Shown in pieces: positions 28,818 through 39,896 of a stretch of DNA of 64,000 nucleotides. Origin of the DNA: Cordylochernes scorpioides (Eukaryota; Arthropoda; Arachnida; Pseudoscorpiones; Chernetidae). Made by a program: the position numbers and the translations under genes. Under the pieces are notes generated by a model, which was not told where the DNA came from, ran no database searches, and worked only from the letters and a program-made list of their open reading frames with translations. The first letter of the stretch is position 1; every line of letters begins with the position of its first letter. The stretch is taken from assembly GCA_030710605.1 (NCBI GenBank), contig CP092877.1:46732406-46796405 (forward strand), given 5' to 3'.

Positions 28818-29235
28818 AATTATAAAAATAAATAGTTGTTTAGTTTTATAGTTTAGTTTTGTATTAAAATTATCTTTATTACTTTGATTATTTAAATTCA
28901 AATTATAAAATTTGTAAATTGTTATTATTTAATAGAGAGAGAGAAAAAAAAATTATTTACTTCTTACACATCATCCATATATATTTATAATTAATAACAA
29001 TAAAATTTAACAACGTAACGTCTTTTGCAATCGGCTGTTACACATCATTTAGACATACTCTAATTTGTATATAGAATAATAGAAGTGAGAATATATTTAA
29101 TAGTATAAATTTTAGTAGTTAGAGAGAGAGAGAAAAGAGAGAAAGACAGAACCATGCACTTTTATTCAAACTAATAATAAGAAAATAAAAGTTTTGTAAA
29201 GAAGGTAGATAAGATTGTTAGTATATATATCTTAT

Positions 29236-31205
29236 AATATAATAAAAAGATGATTTTCTGTTTCAATTTTGATCATGTTGAGGATTATGGTAATGGTGGT
29301 GCAGTCGTGGCAAAAATCTTGAAAATATAATAATCAAAATATGAATATTAAAAATAGCTTTAATTGAGCTTATGAGATATATAAAAACATAATTTGAGAA
29401 AGGTACTGCCTGGCTTAAGGCGTAAGAATAAAAAAGATGAAAAACAAAAGAATATTTACATAATTACAAACATGTTTTGGGTCGGCCAACGGGGAAGAGA
29501 AAATATCTTTATTTACGGGCTACTAACCAAAAGTTATGATTTTTGAGCCCAAATTCGATGTCAGGTGGCAAGGGACCCTAGGATGTGGAAGCAGGAGATG
29601 TCTCGCAGGGGTGGTAGAAACGTTGGGCAAGCAGGGGAATAGCGCCAGGGTGCAGTGAGGCGGGTGCGTTGTATAGGCCAGGAATCCAGGAGAAGTGGCA
29701 GATGATAATGGAGGCAGAAGGTCCTTGAAGCCTAGAACTTGAGGGCCCTAGACTTCAGGATGGGGCAGCTTGAGGCTCTCGCCTCGTGCTTGTCAGGAAG
29801 GCCCTGGGAGCAGCAGTTGGCACATTTGGAGGTGCGCTGGTCAGCAATGGATGGGCAGGTTCGGCCTTCATGGCCGTCTTCACCGCAGTGGAAGCACTTA
29901 GGAGCTCTGGTGCATTGGGCAGAGTTGTGGCCGAAGCCACAACAGCGGAAGCAGACGCGGGCGCGGATGGACTCCTCGAAGTTGAGGATTACTCCATCCA
30001 CCACGATCCTCCCGCGAACGCCCAGGGCTCTAAAGGTCTTGAGGTCCACCTCGATGAAGGCGGTGCAGGTCCCGTTTCTGGGTGCAGAACGGTGCGCCAC
30101 GCGCACCACCTTGTCCCCAGGAAGTTTTCTAACAGCAGCGGTTTCCAGGAAGGTCTCCTCAATTGTGGAGTTGGATGTCTCCTCATCCACTTTGAAGAGG
30201 CAGATCCGTGGCAGGATCTCCTTCTGCTGGCGGACCTTCATTCCATTCAACTTGCTGGCCAGGGAGGTTGTAACCTCAGGGATGGTGTCAGGATTGCTGG
30301 AATGGAGGACCAGCTTCCCCTTGGTGCGCAGGGAGGCCCAAACGCCTTGGGGGAGAGTGTGAGCAGCGCGGACTGTTTTCAGCATCTCCCTTGGGTCAGC
30401 CTGTGGGTCATCTGAGATGACCACTGTGTGGGCCGCCGATTTTTCTCCATGAAGGATCACTTGGGCGGCCGCAGGCTTGGAGACGTGGGAAGGCACAGGT
30501 TTTGAAGGACCATTCAGGTTTGTCCTCTTTGCAGGCGGGTTGGGAGCTTCAGACTGCTTCCTTTTGGTTGGAGCAGGAGCAGGCAGGGAGGAGGCAGGCT
30601 TCTTGGCAGGGAGAGCAGCAGGAGCAGGAGTGGCGGGCTTGATTGGGTCAGTCTGGGAGCTGGTTTCATTGCAGGAAGGAGCAGGGCAGGTTTGAGTGCC
30701 GCGGCAAGCAGTCTTGGGCTTGTTGGCCTCCTCAGTTTCGTCCAACTCTGCGAAGGACTCGAGGGTGTCAGTGAGGTTCTCTACATTGGTAGCGAGGGCC
30801 TTGATCATTTCAGTCCGCGAGGCGATGTAGCGTATCAGGTCCTCATGCAGGGATTTCAGGGCAGGATGGCCAATGGAGCTCAGGATGCTGCAGTTGCGTG
30901 AGATCACCATCTCATCTTCCCTCTCCAGGTCGGCGACGTTCACGATGCGGGTTGTAGGCTTGTAGGCCTTCTTCTTCTTCTTGGCAGGATTCATGTCAAG
31001 AGCGAGACGAAAAACAAATCGTTGCCAACGGGGAAGAACAACAATGAGTATTTTATATGGGAAGCATGGCCTCTGGCGGTCGATTTAAACAGAGTATTTT
31101 TATCTATGAAATATAATTTTAAATAGAATAATACCTTAATTTAACATTTTAAATAATACATTTATATAACATTTCAAATAATATCTTAATATAACATATA
31201 TATAT
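29236..31205 (-). mobile_element. gag-only retroelement unit (copy A)
   Basis: On the minus strand it starts TGTTATATTAAGATATT (as do 32470 and 35288). It then has a promoter-like module (gaccgccagagg, CATATAAAATA near 31047-31059, cattgttgttcttccccgttgg), one intact ORF, a 3' module (cttccccgttggccgac, ttacgccttaagccaggcag), an AATTAAA signal variant and a terminus near caccaccattaccataat. Copies B and C share both modules but lack the ORF. It inserted at an AT tract between the left arms of the inverted repeat. Whether it is LTR-derived or a LINE derivative (ORF1 only, like HAL1 or HeT-A) is unresolved. Confidence 0.65.
29732..30994 (-). CDS. Gag-like ORF1 protein with three Cys-His motifs (420 aa, intact)
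   Basis: The ATG at 30994 opens a 420-codon frame without interruption. The N-terminus is Lys-rich (NPAKKKKKAYKP). A Pro/Ala-rich linker follows (residues about 110-180), then a conserved-looking central region, and near the C-terminus CFRCCGFGHNSAQC, CFHCGEDGHEGRTC and a third CANC motif: the three-knuckle arrangement of ORF1 proteins in I/R1/Jockey LINEs. Its role would be RNA binding in a ribonucleoprotein. It is strikingly GC-rich in an AT-rich area, and it is the only sizeable intact ORF here besides Copia pol. No reverse transcriptase lies downstream. Recent arrival, purifying selection or domestication are all possible. Confidence 0.85.
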   Translation of the reverse strand: MNPAKKKKKAYKPTTRIVNVADLEREDEMVISRNCSILSSIGHPALKSLHEDLIRYIASRTEMIKALATNVENLTDTLESFAELDETEEANKPKTACRGTQTCPAPSCNETSSQTDPIKPATPAPAALPAKKPASSLPAPAPTKRKQSEAPNPPAKRTNLNGPSKPVPSHVSKPAAAQVILHGEKSAAHTVVISDDPQADPREMLKTVRAAHTLPQGVWASLRTKGKLVLHSSNPDTIPEVTTSLASKLNGMKVRQQKEILPRICLFKVDEETSNSTIEETFLETAAVRKLPGDKVVRVAHRSAPRNGTCTAFIEVDLKTFRALGVRGRIVVDGVILNFEESIRARVCFRCCGFGHNSAQCTRAPKCFHCGEDGHEGRTCPSIADQRTSKCANCCSQGLPDKHEARASSCPILKSRALKF

Positions 31206-31475
31206 TTTTTCATAATTTTATATTTTATCCTTTTTTTTTTTAATGATTTTTTAATTTTTTTTATTTTAAAATATGAATATATCTAGTTGTATTTAGTAAT
31301 ATATCTATAATATTAATTAACTTTTGTTATAAGTTTGGTTATTATGTTTTGAAACCCTAATGGTAGACCAGACATATACAAAAACAAATTAAATTGAAAT
31401 AATTAGTGGAAAAAGAGATCTGCTGGACCGGAGATTTTCAAATAGAAATCCAGCTGACATTTCACTCCTGCTCTA

Positions 31476-31784
31476 ACTGTAAAGATTATAAAGATTGGCT
31501 TTCTTCCCTTAACTATTTTCTTTCTTCTTCAGTTGTCTTATTAATCTGAAATTTCTGAGAAAACATTCTAATTTGGAAGGGACGAACATGTGCCCCCCCC
31601 CCCGCAACAGATGTTAACCAGAAATAGCTGTTTACAGAGGAACGCGTCACAGAAGAGGTAGGTTACAGTTAGAATTTCTTAACACTTGTAGTTGTTAAAT
31701 CTTTATATATAAATGTTTCACTAAAACAACTTAATATTAACACATAGAATCCGGTTGAAAAGAGATCTATGGCATAATAGAGCA
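31476..31784. other. spacer of the long inverted repeat
   Basis: About 310 bp between the inner arms, with a C12 run near 31595; no gene recognised. Confidence 0.5.
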
Positions 31785-32469
31785 GGAGTGAAATGTCAGC
31801 TGGATTTCTATTTGAAAATCTCCGGTCCAGCAGATCTCTTTTTCCACTAATTATTTCAATTTAATTTTTTTTGTATATGTCTGGTCTACCATTAGGGTTT
31901 CAAAACATAATAACCAAACTTATAACAAAAGTTAATTCATATTATAGATATATTACTAAATACAACTAGATATATTCATATTTTAAAATAAAAAAATTTA
32001 AAAAATCATTAAAAAAGGATAAAATATAAAATTATAAAATATATATATATATATACTAACAATCTTATCTACCTTCTTTACAAAGCTTTTTTTTTTTCTT
32101 ATTATTAGTTTGAATAAAAGTGCATGGTTCTGTCTTTCTCTCTTTTCTCTCTAACTACTAAAATTTATACTATTAAATATATTCTCACTTCTATTATTCT
32201 ATATACAAATTAGAGTATGTCTAAATGACGTGTAACAGCCGATTGCAAAAGACGTTACGTTGTTAAATTTTATTGTTATTAATTATAAATATATATGGAT
32301 GATGTGTAAGAAGTAAATATTTTTTTTCTCTCTCTCTCTATTAAATAATAACAATTTACAAATTTTAAAATTTGAATTTAAATAATCAAAGTAATAAAGA
32401 TAATTTTAATACAAAACTAAACTATAAAACTAAACAACTATTTATTTTTATAATTATATATATATATAT

Positions 32470-33320
32470 GTTATATTAAGATATTATTTAAAATGTTAAA
32501 TGTGGTATTCCACTTAGGAAGAACGAGTTTAAGAAATTATGAGACGATTCTAATCAGTAGAAACTCTAACTTTATTACTTTTCCTAGCTATATATATACA
32601 TCGCGCTTCTCGCGGACATGCAAATATATCATCCTTTCATAAGAAACAATATGTAAAAATATATAAAACAAAGCAATACTATGCAAATGTCGCGAGGTAT
32701 GCGACATTAAATATTAAGATATCATTTAAAATGTTATATTAAGATAGTTTCATTTAAAAATATATTTCGTAGATAAAAATATTCTGTTAAATCGGCCGCC
32801 AGAGGTCATGCTTCCCCTATAAATACTCATTGTTGTTCTTCCCCGTTGGTCCTTTTCTTTCTCTCCCTCCCTTACCCGGGGATACTCACCTGCGATGCAG
32901 CTCTGGTGGCTCGCCGCGGTCTTGGTTCATTGCCACGGTGCATCTTGATCGGTCTGCTTGGTGCAGCCAATTGACGGACTAGAAGACCATTCACCTATGG
33001 CCAATTAGTCGCAATATATTTAGATTCCCCGTTGGTCGGCTCAAACATGTTTGTAATTATGTAAATAATATTTTGTTTTAATTATTCTTACGCCTTAAGC
33101 CAGGCAGGACTTTTACAAAATTATGTTTATCCTATAGCTCAATAAAGAAATCTCTTATCAAAACTATTTTTATTATTTTACTCTCAAGATTCTTGCCACG
33201 ACTGCATAACCAATACCATATAGTACAAAGTAGAACCAGCAAATAACTCCATATATAATACTCACGATAATCAAACACCAAACAGAAAATCATCTCTTTT
33301 TTTTATTTAATATAATATTA
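32470..33320 (+). repeat. LTR-like unit copy B (ORF missing)
   Basis: Starts TGTTATATTAAG after an AT tract; has gttaaatcggccgccagagg, TATAAATA (32818-32825), ttcttccccgttgg, a short middle (about 165 bp), a second ttccccgttggtcgg, ttacgccttaagccaggcag and AATAAA (33141-33146). TATA and AATAAA in this order suit an LTR. A solo LTR (32501-32706) interrupts it. The 3' boundary is unclear. Confidence 0.6.
32501..32706 (+). mobile_element. solo LTR (206 bp) inside copy B
   Basis: TGTGGTATTCCAC to GTATGCGACA with a 5-bp duplication ttaaa (32496-32500, 32707-32711). Confidence 0.75.
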
Positions 33321-35286
33321 GTCGACAGGATATTTGAAATTTGTGTGAACAATATCCCAAAAGCAAAATTTTTCAAAATATAATATGCAAATCTTCCAAC
33401 GAAAAATATTCACCTACAAGCAAAACCAAAAATAACCTACTTAAATCAAACATAGCTCTCCACAATCAAGCCATAGACAAACTACAATCAAAAATAGCCT
33501 TCTACAATCAAAAATACCTATCTCCAAACAAACATAGCCTTCTCCAAACAAACATAGCCTTCTTCACAAGTAAACATAGTCATCTCCACAAGAAAACATA
33601 GCATTATCCACAAGAAAACATAGTCATCTCCACAAGAAAACATAGCATTCTTCATAAGTAAACATAATCATCTCCACAAGAAAACATAGCATTTTCCACA
33701 AACAACCATAGCTTCAACAAGTCAACTCCATCTACAGCCAACTCCAGCCATCACACCTTCCGCCCAACACCAGCCATCTCCCGAGATCTTCAAATCCAGC
33801 CCATCATCCAAGGTACTTTGTAACTACCTTTTACATAATTTACCTAATGCCCACTTTTCTAATTCTCACCCTTGCTTCTCAATAGTTTTCATTCGCATAT
33901 TTAGAGATATATTCCTTTTATCAAATCATTTTTAAATATCAATTTTTCCATAACTCTTTTTGCCATTTTAATTACATCACACCTTTTCACCTTAGTTTTT
34001 CTTTGTATAGTTAGCTCCTAAATGCCATATTATATCTCATGCCATTTTTTATCTTCAAATAATTTAAACCATTTACAAATATCATTTTTTAAAATTCTGT
34101 ATGTAAAACAGTCGGCCAAGAGGACAACAACAAAATATTTGTGAAGAAATGTCGGGTAATAGTTTCACAAAACACTGAAGCGAGTTCGGTAGAAGAATTC
34201 GCTGTGATGATTCTTTGTGGGCTGTTGCAAGGATTTAAATAAGATCACTAAATAGCAGAAAGGAGGGGGTAAAAATCTCCTTCTAACTAACTTTATTTAA
34301 TACATATTAAAAGGACAGAGGAAAACACCCGACTGGTGGGTAGCAGACCAAGCCGTGTTCTGGTCCTTTGTCGGCGGCTGGCGCCGCCGGGCATGTTTGT
34401 TTACTGTCACCCAAGCCGTCTGGACGCCATTATTCCACAATATTATAGATTTTCACATATTCAATATCTTAATTACGAATTAACTATCTTCACATTATTT
34501 TAAACATTTCTACTATATATTTCCTTGTTTAATCTCATTTCTTAATATGTTTTTATTTACAAAATTTGCATCTTTACCCCCTTTTAAATTTCTTTTTAAA
34601 TGCCATAATCTTTTAATGTTTCTCATTTCGCCTAACTAATATGTAAATTTAGCGATACCAACATATGTAAATTTTAACTTTTGTTTTTGTTCACCTTGAT
34701 TCTTTTTTTCAATACCCATTCTTTATTCCTACCATTACTTTTTAAAAATTTTACATGTCCATTCCTTGTTTTCACATTTGCCTTTTGTACATAAACTTGT
34801 CCCCACTTCTTGCTTTTCACAAATGCCCTTCATTCTTATTATCATGTGTCAATTTTATTATGGAACACCAATTTATTTTTTTCTCTTTGCCACATTTTTA
34901 CTCTTTACCATATTTTTGTTATCATTCACCCTTTGTAATTTCCAATCTATTGGTTAACAATAAACCAATATGATTATGGATTATTACATTTTTGTTCACT
35001 TTCTACCAACAATATTTGTAATCATTCACACTATGTATCACTTCTATCTATCACTATTTCTCACCTTTTGAAAATCATGCATCACTCTCTACCAATAATT
35101 GTCATCATTTACATTTATATAATTTTGTATTTTCCTGTCTATTGGTTACCATATTTACAACCAATATGATAAGTGAATATCATCTCTTATGTTATTTTCT
35201 TTTAATCATTTTATCTTTTTTTTTTTAACAATATTTTTTTATCACTTTTCTCTGAATGAACCCATATTATTTTCTTCACAGGGGGG
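33321..35286 (+). other. non-coding interior between LTR-like copies B and C
   Basis: There is a run of about 22-bp repeats (tccacaagaaaacatagca, 33440-33720), then strongly T/C-rich sequence without a recognisable protein. A GC-rich patch (about 34110-34440) is unassigned. The block ends in caggggggaaa (35279-35287), a good polypurine tract directly before the TGTTATATT start of copy C. Together with copies B and C it could be a large retrotransposon derivative without genes. Confidence 0.5.
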
Positions 35287-35492
35287 AAATGTTATATTAA
35301 GATATTATTTAAAATGTTAAATATTAAGATATTATTTAAAATGTTATATTAAGATAGTTAAACTGCAAGCAGCACGTGCGTTCGCTCTCGGTAAATATAC
35401 TTTTAACAATCTACTTTAATATTTAATGAACCTAATTTTAAAGATATAATTAACTTAGTAATACTATACCCCAAATATAATCTTAGCACTTA

Positions 35493-35828
35493 TTGTTAAA
35501 TCTTACTTTTTTTTTTCTAAAATCAGACACCAAGAAAAAAAGGATGAAATTTACATACATAGTACTTGCATTGCTGTTTATCGTTTGCATTAAAGAGCCA
35601 AAATTCCTCGTTGAGAAGTACGATGAATTCAAAAAACTATCTTATAATAACAAAATGTACCCATCCTGCTACCTTACGCTAACTCAAAAGTATTCTTCTG
35701 CCTACTTGATAAGAGTGATTGTCATTCTACTGATCATTGGTGGCGTGGAACTTAACCCCGGGCCTCCTACAAAAAAGCAAACAACTCTGTCGACTGTACA
35801 AACAACTGAGACAAAGGAAAGCTATTGA
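35493..35828 (+). pseudogene. LINE ORF1 N-terminus with 2A-like motif
   Basis: A likely start is the ATG of MKFTYIVLALLFIVC, inside the open frame. Two hydrophobic stretches surround a charged segment, the second (LIRVIVILLII) running directly into GGVELNPGP (residues 83-91, bases 35739-35765). NPG-P is the 2A signature at which the ribosome skips the Gly-Pro bond. The usual Asp of D-V/I-E-x-N-P-G-P is Gly here, which may weaken it. 2A-like sequences are known in CR1/L2-type LINEs of sea urchins, lancelets and molluscs. The frame stops at 35826-35828, while the ORF1 body continues in the next frame, so there is a 1-nt frameshift in this copy. Confidence 0.8.
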
Positions 35829-36474
35829 AGATGATCTCAAATCTATTGTTAAACAAATACACACAGAGCTAAGGACTTTAGGAGCAAGACTAGAAACTAG
35901 ATTACAAAACATCGAACAAAAGTTCGAGGAATGGGATCAAAGATTGACCGTTATCGAAACTTCACAGAAAACATGCTTGGAATTAGCCACAAAAAACGAT
36001 TTAAGAATAAAAAGTCTAGAGGATCATGGTGATATGTTGGACAGGAAAATAGGGGAAAATAACCTTATATTTTACGGTATAAAAGGGCCCGAAGCCGAAA
36101 ACTCAGATGAAACTTTATGCAAATTAGTTACTGCGATAAATGAAAAGATGCAAATACAAGTCGAATCGGAAATAATGCGTTGTCATCGGTTTTCAAAGAA
36201 AGCTAACGCGCCAATTTTGGATGAAATTCCGAAACAAACCACAAGAATTGCTCTACTTAGGAATTCCTACAAATTCAGAGTTGATAAGATTTTTGTAAAC
36301 AAAGATTACACTCTGAAGACCCGAGAACAACGCCGCTTACTGATTTCTAAGAAGAAAGAACTATCCGAAAAAGGAATACGCTCAAAATTAAGAGACAATA
36401 AGCTTTTTGCAAATGGACAAAAATACGAAGTCGTTGACGGTAGAGTGGTTGGTGAAAGGGGCTCTACATTATAG
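35737..36474 (+). pseudogene. LINE ORF1 body (coiled coil, RNA-binding-like)
   Basis: From about residue 25 the protein has a long Glu/Lys/Leu heptad-like stretch (TELRTLGARLETRLQNIEQKF), then ENNLIFYGIKG and CHRF, which recall the RRM-like domain of L1/CR1-type ORF1 proteins. It ends at a UAG (36472-36474). The next codons, starting CAG, stay open in the same frame all the way into the endonuclease. The first residues printed for this frame overlap the 2A region out of frame and are not real. The product would coat the LINE RNA. Confidence 0.75.
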
Positions 36475-37263
36475 CAGTCGACGCAGCACCGAATTGATGT
36501 TGACAATTCAGAAACTTTACAGACACTACAAAATAAAATACATACAAATAAAGATTCACAAAAAAGTTTTAAGACTATTAGCTTTAAAAAACCAAAAGTT
36601 ACTGTAAATACAATAATATGCTGGAATATAAATGGACTTTTTAGGTTGCTCTCTGTTTTTCCACTTCTCGAGTACATTAAAAATTACGAGATCTTCGCTT
36701 TACTTGAAACATGGTATATAAATCTCACAAATATAACATTAAAGGATTTCCAAATTTTTGAACATCCGGCAACAAAGACCACAGAAAGGGGTAGGGGATC
36801 AGGAGGAATAATTGTGGATGTCAAAAAAGGGGGACATTACAGGTTGCACAGTACAGAAAAGGATAACATCTGGATATCGATTTTCTTATCACAAAACATA
36901 GGAACCGACAAACCTACCACCTGCTTGATATTTGTATATCTCCCTCCAAACGAACTTTACCAGAATAACTTAGCTAGATTAACTAAATATATGGAAAAAC
37001 AGATAACTGACGGGAAAGAACTAATTCTAATTGGGGATTTAAATATTAGAACTGGAGGGCTCGGGGGACTGTATAATCCAACAAATCTTCAACTCTCTTT
37101 AGATTCCGAAAGAAAAGCAAGAGATCTAATAATTTCACCACTGGCTGAAGGACTTCTCGAGTTTCTCGAGGACAATTCGCTGACAATAATCAATGGAAGA
37201 TCAACGGAGGAGACTTTACATATGTTTCGGAGAGAGGCTCATCAACTATTGATTACTGCATAG
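36475..37263 (+). pseudogene. LINE endonuclease (AP-type), N-terminal part
   Basis: Read in frame directly after the UAG, the sequence reaches ICWNINGLFR (usual first Asn motif), then ALLETW (catalytic Glu), GSGGIIV and LIGDLNIRTG (GDxN motif). A shift near 37205 leaves this frame, and the following GSSTIDYC and DHLPL motifs are found in another frame (37209 onward). This domain nicks target DNA to start reverse transcription. No separate start codon is obvious right after the UAG. Confidence 0.85.
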
Positions 37264-37778
37264 TTTCACAAGGAATACTGGAAAAAATATCAGACTTCAG
37301 GATAGAAACCCAGATGTATTCAGATCACCTTCCTCTTATCCTGAAGATAACAGTCCAAAACACCTATGAAAATAAATCTAAGGTAGAAGAATATGGTGTT
37401 ACGAGATACAGATGGACAGCTGAGGGAATTAATACATTTAAACAGGAATTAAAGGAATTGCAAGTAGTAAAAATATCAAATCTCGATAGCTCCGTAAATA
37501 CTTTCACTCAAAGAATTACTGAGGCAATGTCAACATCAGGAATAATGTACTTAACTAAGGGTGCCCCCCGACAATCTAAACCATGGTTTGACAAAAACTG
37601 TTACGAAATGAAAAAGCTAACAAAAGAAAGTCTGAAGGAATACCGTAGAACCAACAGAAAGGAAGACCTTGAAAGCTATGCTCTCCATAGAAAGAAATAT
37701 CTCGGTTTATTAGATGATAAAAGAAAGAAATATATTCAGGAAAAACAAGAAATATTGAGATATATAAAAGATTCATAG
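37209..37778 (+). pseudogene. LINE endonuclease end and linker
   Basis: This frame continues the endonuclease: GSSTIDYCIVS and SDHLPL are the usual last motifs with the catalytic Asp and His. A linker to reverse transcriptase then follows. It stops at a UAG (37776-37778), with homologous-looking codons (SFWKTIALFKR) continuing in frame beyond it, so this stop is probably a mutation. Confidence 0.8.
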
Positions 37779-37909
37779 TCCTTTTGGAAGACCATTGCGC
37801 TATTTAAAAGAGCAACAAAAATTCAAGGAGAAATTACTGTGCAGGAATGGCACGAATTTTATTGCGAATTAATGAGTATTGAGGAAAAAGAGAGATTTGT
37901 AATATAGAA

Positions 37910-38758
37910 GTGAGGATCTTGCCGAGCGATCCAATACTTGATCCAGAGATAACTTCTGAAGAGATAGGCAGGGCAATCAGAGATTTGAAAAATAACAAGG
38001 CAAGTGGACCTGATGACATCCCCAATGAAATAATAAAAGTACTCCCAGACTCATACATGGGTTTATTAGAACAATTTTACAATAGAGCTCTGATAATGGG
38101 ACACTATCCTACAATATGGACTAAATCGATCATACATCCAATCTTTAAAAGCGGTGACAAAGACAACCCTTCAAATTATCGTGGTATAGCACTGATAAGT
38201 AATTTATCGAAACTTTTTACGACAATACTAAGATCAAGACTGAATGAATGGGTAGAAAGAAGAAACGTCATTCCAGAAAATCAGGCGGGTTTCCGAAGGG
38301 GTCGATCGTGTGTGGATCTGATATTCACATTGACCACTCTAATACAACTTTCACTGAGGAAAAAGAGAGGAAAATTATATGTATTTTTTATTGATTTGAG
38401 AAAAGCATTCGATACAGTTCCTCACTCATTACTTTGGAAGAAATTAACCAATCTGGGCGTGAGCTATCAATTTATACATGCAATTAGAAATTACTACGAA
38501 CAGGCGACTGTGGCAGTCAGATGGAGGGGATCAATTACAGAAAATATTAAGATACATTCGGGTGTTTTACAAGGAGAGCCACTATCGCCATTACTCTTTA
38601 TATTATTCATGACGGACCTGATTAAAATGTATGACAACTCAGATCTGACGAGTGTATACCTGCCGGAATTTGGTGATGTTCACCTGCTGATCTATGCAGA
38701 TGATATTGCTATTATAGGGGAGTCGAGGATAAACCTCCAAAAAAGATTAATATATTGA
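37910..38758 (+). pseudogene. LINE reverse transcriptase
   Basis: Conserved motifs in order: KNNKASGPDDIPNE; SNYRGIALIS; NQAGFRRGRSC; FFIDLRKAFDTVP (first catalytic Asp); GVLQGEPLSPLLF; and YADD (38693-38704). The frame ends shortly after, by an indel in a run of A near 38740-38760, and resumes at 38784. It would copy the RNA at the nicked target. In this copy it cannot be made as one protein. Confidence 0.95.
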
Positions 38759-38783
38759 AAGAATATCTTGGTGAGAACACTAT

Positions 38784-39896
38784 ATGACACTGAACGAGTC
38801 CAAATCGAAGGTTATGGTATTTCGCAATGGTGGTAAACCCTCAAGAGAAGATAGATGGTACTGGAATGGTAAACCTCTGATGGTAACAAAAAGATATAAT
38901 TACTTGGGATACCCTCTGGTCAATACAACTAAACCCACTCAAGCCGCAAACTTTTTCAAAGGAAAAGCACTCGCGGCAATAAATGCTACAACCCCAATAT
39001 TGGCAAAATCAAAAATTAATTCATTAAACTCTGCAATGAAACTGTTTGATTCTATTGTGATGGCTGTTTTGATGTATGCTGCTCCAATTTGGGCAACAGA
39101 GTATAAAGATTTATTAGACCATATACAAGATACATTTATTCGTAGGTTCTTGAATTTGCCTAGATATACACCAGGATACATAATAAGACCAGAAACAGGC
39201 CGCGTCTCATTAATAATAACAGCTCTGAAATTGACCTTGAAATATTGGCTGAGGGTGCTGAGTATGGATACAAATAGATTGCCTCGAATATGTTTAAATA
39301 GAATGAGGCAAATATCCTGTGCTACAGGTGCGCCCATCGGGTTTATAAAACAATTAAGCAATTTACTCAATAATAACGGATCCTCGTGGCTTACTTATTG
39401 TAATGATCCTGATTCACTAAGGAATGCTATCCCAGGAATATTAAGAACTGCGATAGAACAAACAATACAAAATGACTTAACAAGAATAACCCAATCAAAG
39501 TTATATTCCCACTATAGAGATATATATATACAACGTTTACCACCGAAGAATATTTCTTAAGTGAACTCCCTGTTCCTGTCATCAGATTAATCGCACAATT
39601 TAGAACCCTTTCAATTTTTTTAGAGAACACCATCTGATTTTATTGAGGCGTGAAGACCTGAAATGCACTTTCTGTGATCAGGAATAACAACGGAGATGTT
39701 GCACTACTTATTTGACTGTGCTGCTCTGTCTGAGGAAAGACGAAAACTAAATGATAAAACGGGGCAACTTTGTCCTTCATTTCCGGCACTAATTAATGAA
39801 ATATCAAAAAATAGGTATATAGCGATGGCGATATTTGGATTCCACAAGACTATATCCCGGAAAAAGGCCACACAGTGTTCTCCCCATCCATTGTGA
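38784..39896 (+). pseudogene. LINE polymerase C-terminal region
   Basis: A frame at 38784-39560 begins with LNESKSKVMVF (end of the RT domain) and a thumb-like region with MYAAPIW and FIRRFLNLP, closely typical of this LINE group. After TAA the homology continues through shifted frames to HYLFDC and KTGQLC (39696-39896), matching the C-terminal domain preserved in 2320-2658. The 3' UTR then follows. Confidence 0.85.

Larger units (their letters stand above)
28818..32455. repeat. nested long inverted repeat
   Basis: Outer arms 28818-29230 and 32042-32455 (about 410 bp) and inner arms about 31211-31475 and 31785-32036 (about 260 bp) are reverse complements at high identity (for example gtctggtctaccattagggt; gtaacgtcttttgcaatcgg). 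On the right the two arms are contiguous; on the left they are separated by the gag-bearing unit 29236-31205. So the original structure was one inverted repeat with arms of about 670 bp and a 310-bp spacer, later opened by an insertion. No transposase seen. Confidence 0.85.

Noticed and set aside
29739..30415. Long plus-strand ORFs opposite the gag-like gene
   Set aside because: They are antisense shadows of a GC-rich coding frame on the minus strand; no domain.
33440..33720. Direct repeats tccacaagaaaacatagca suggesting a CRISPR array
   Set aside because: The repeats are degenerate and contiguous without unique spacers, and the genome is eukaryotic.
34104..34440. GC-rich patch as a solo LTR (TGTATG to TTCCACA)
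   Set aside because: No start/end pair gives a target duplication, and no second copy is present here.
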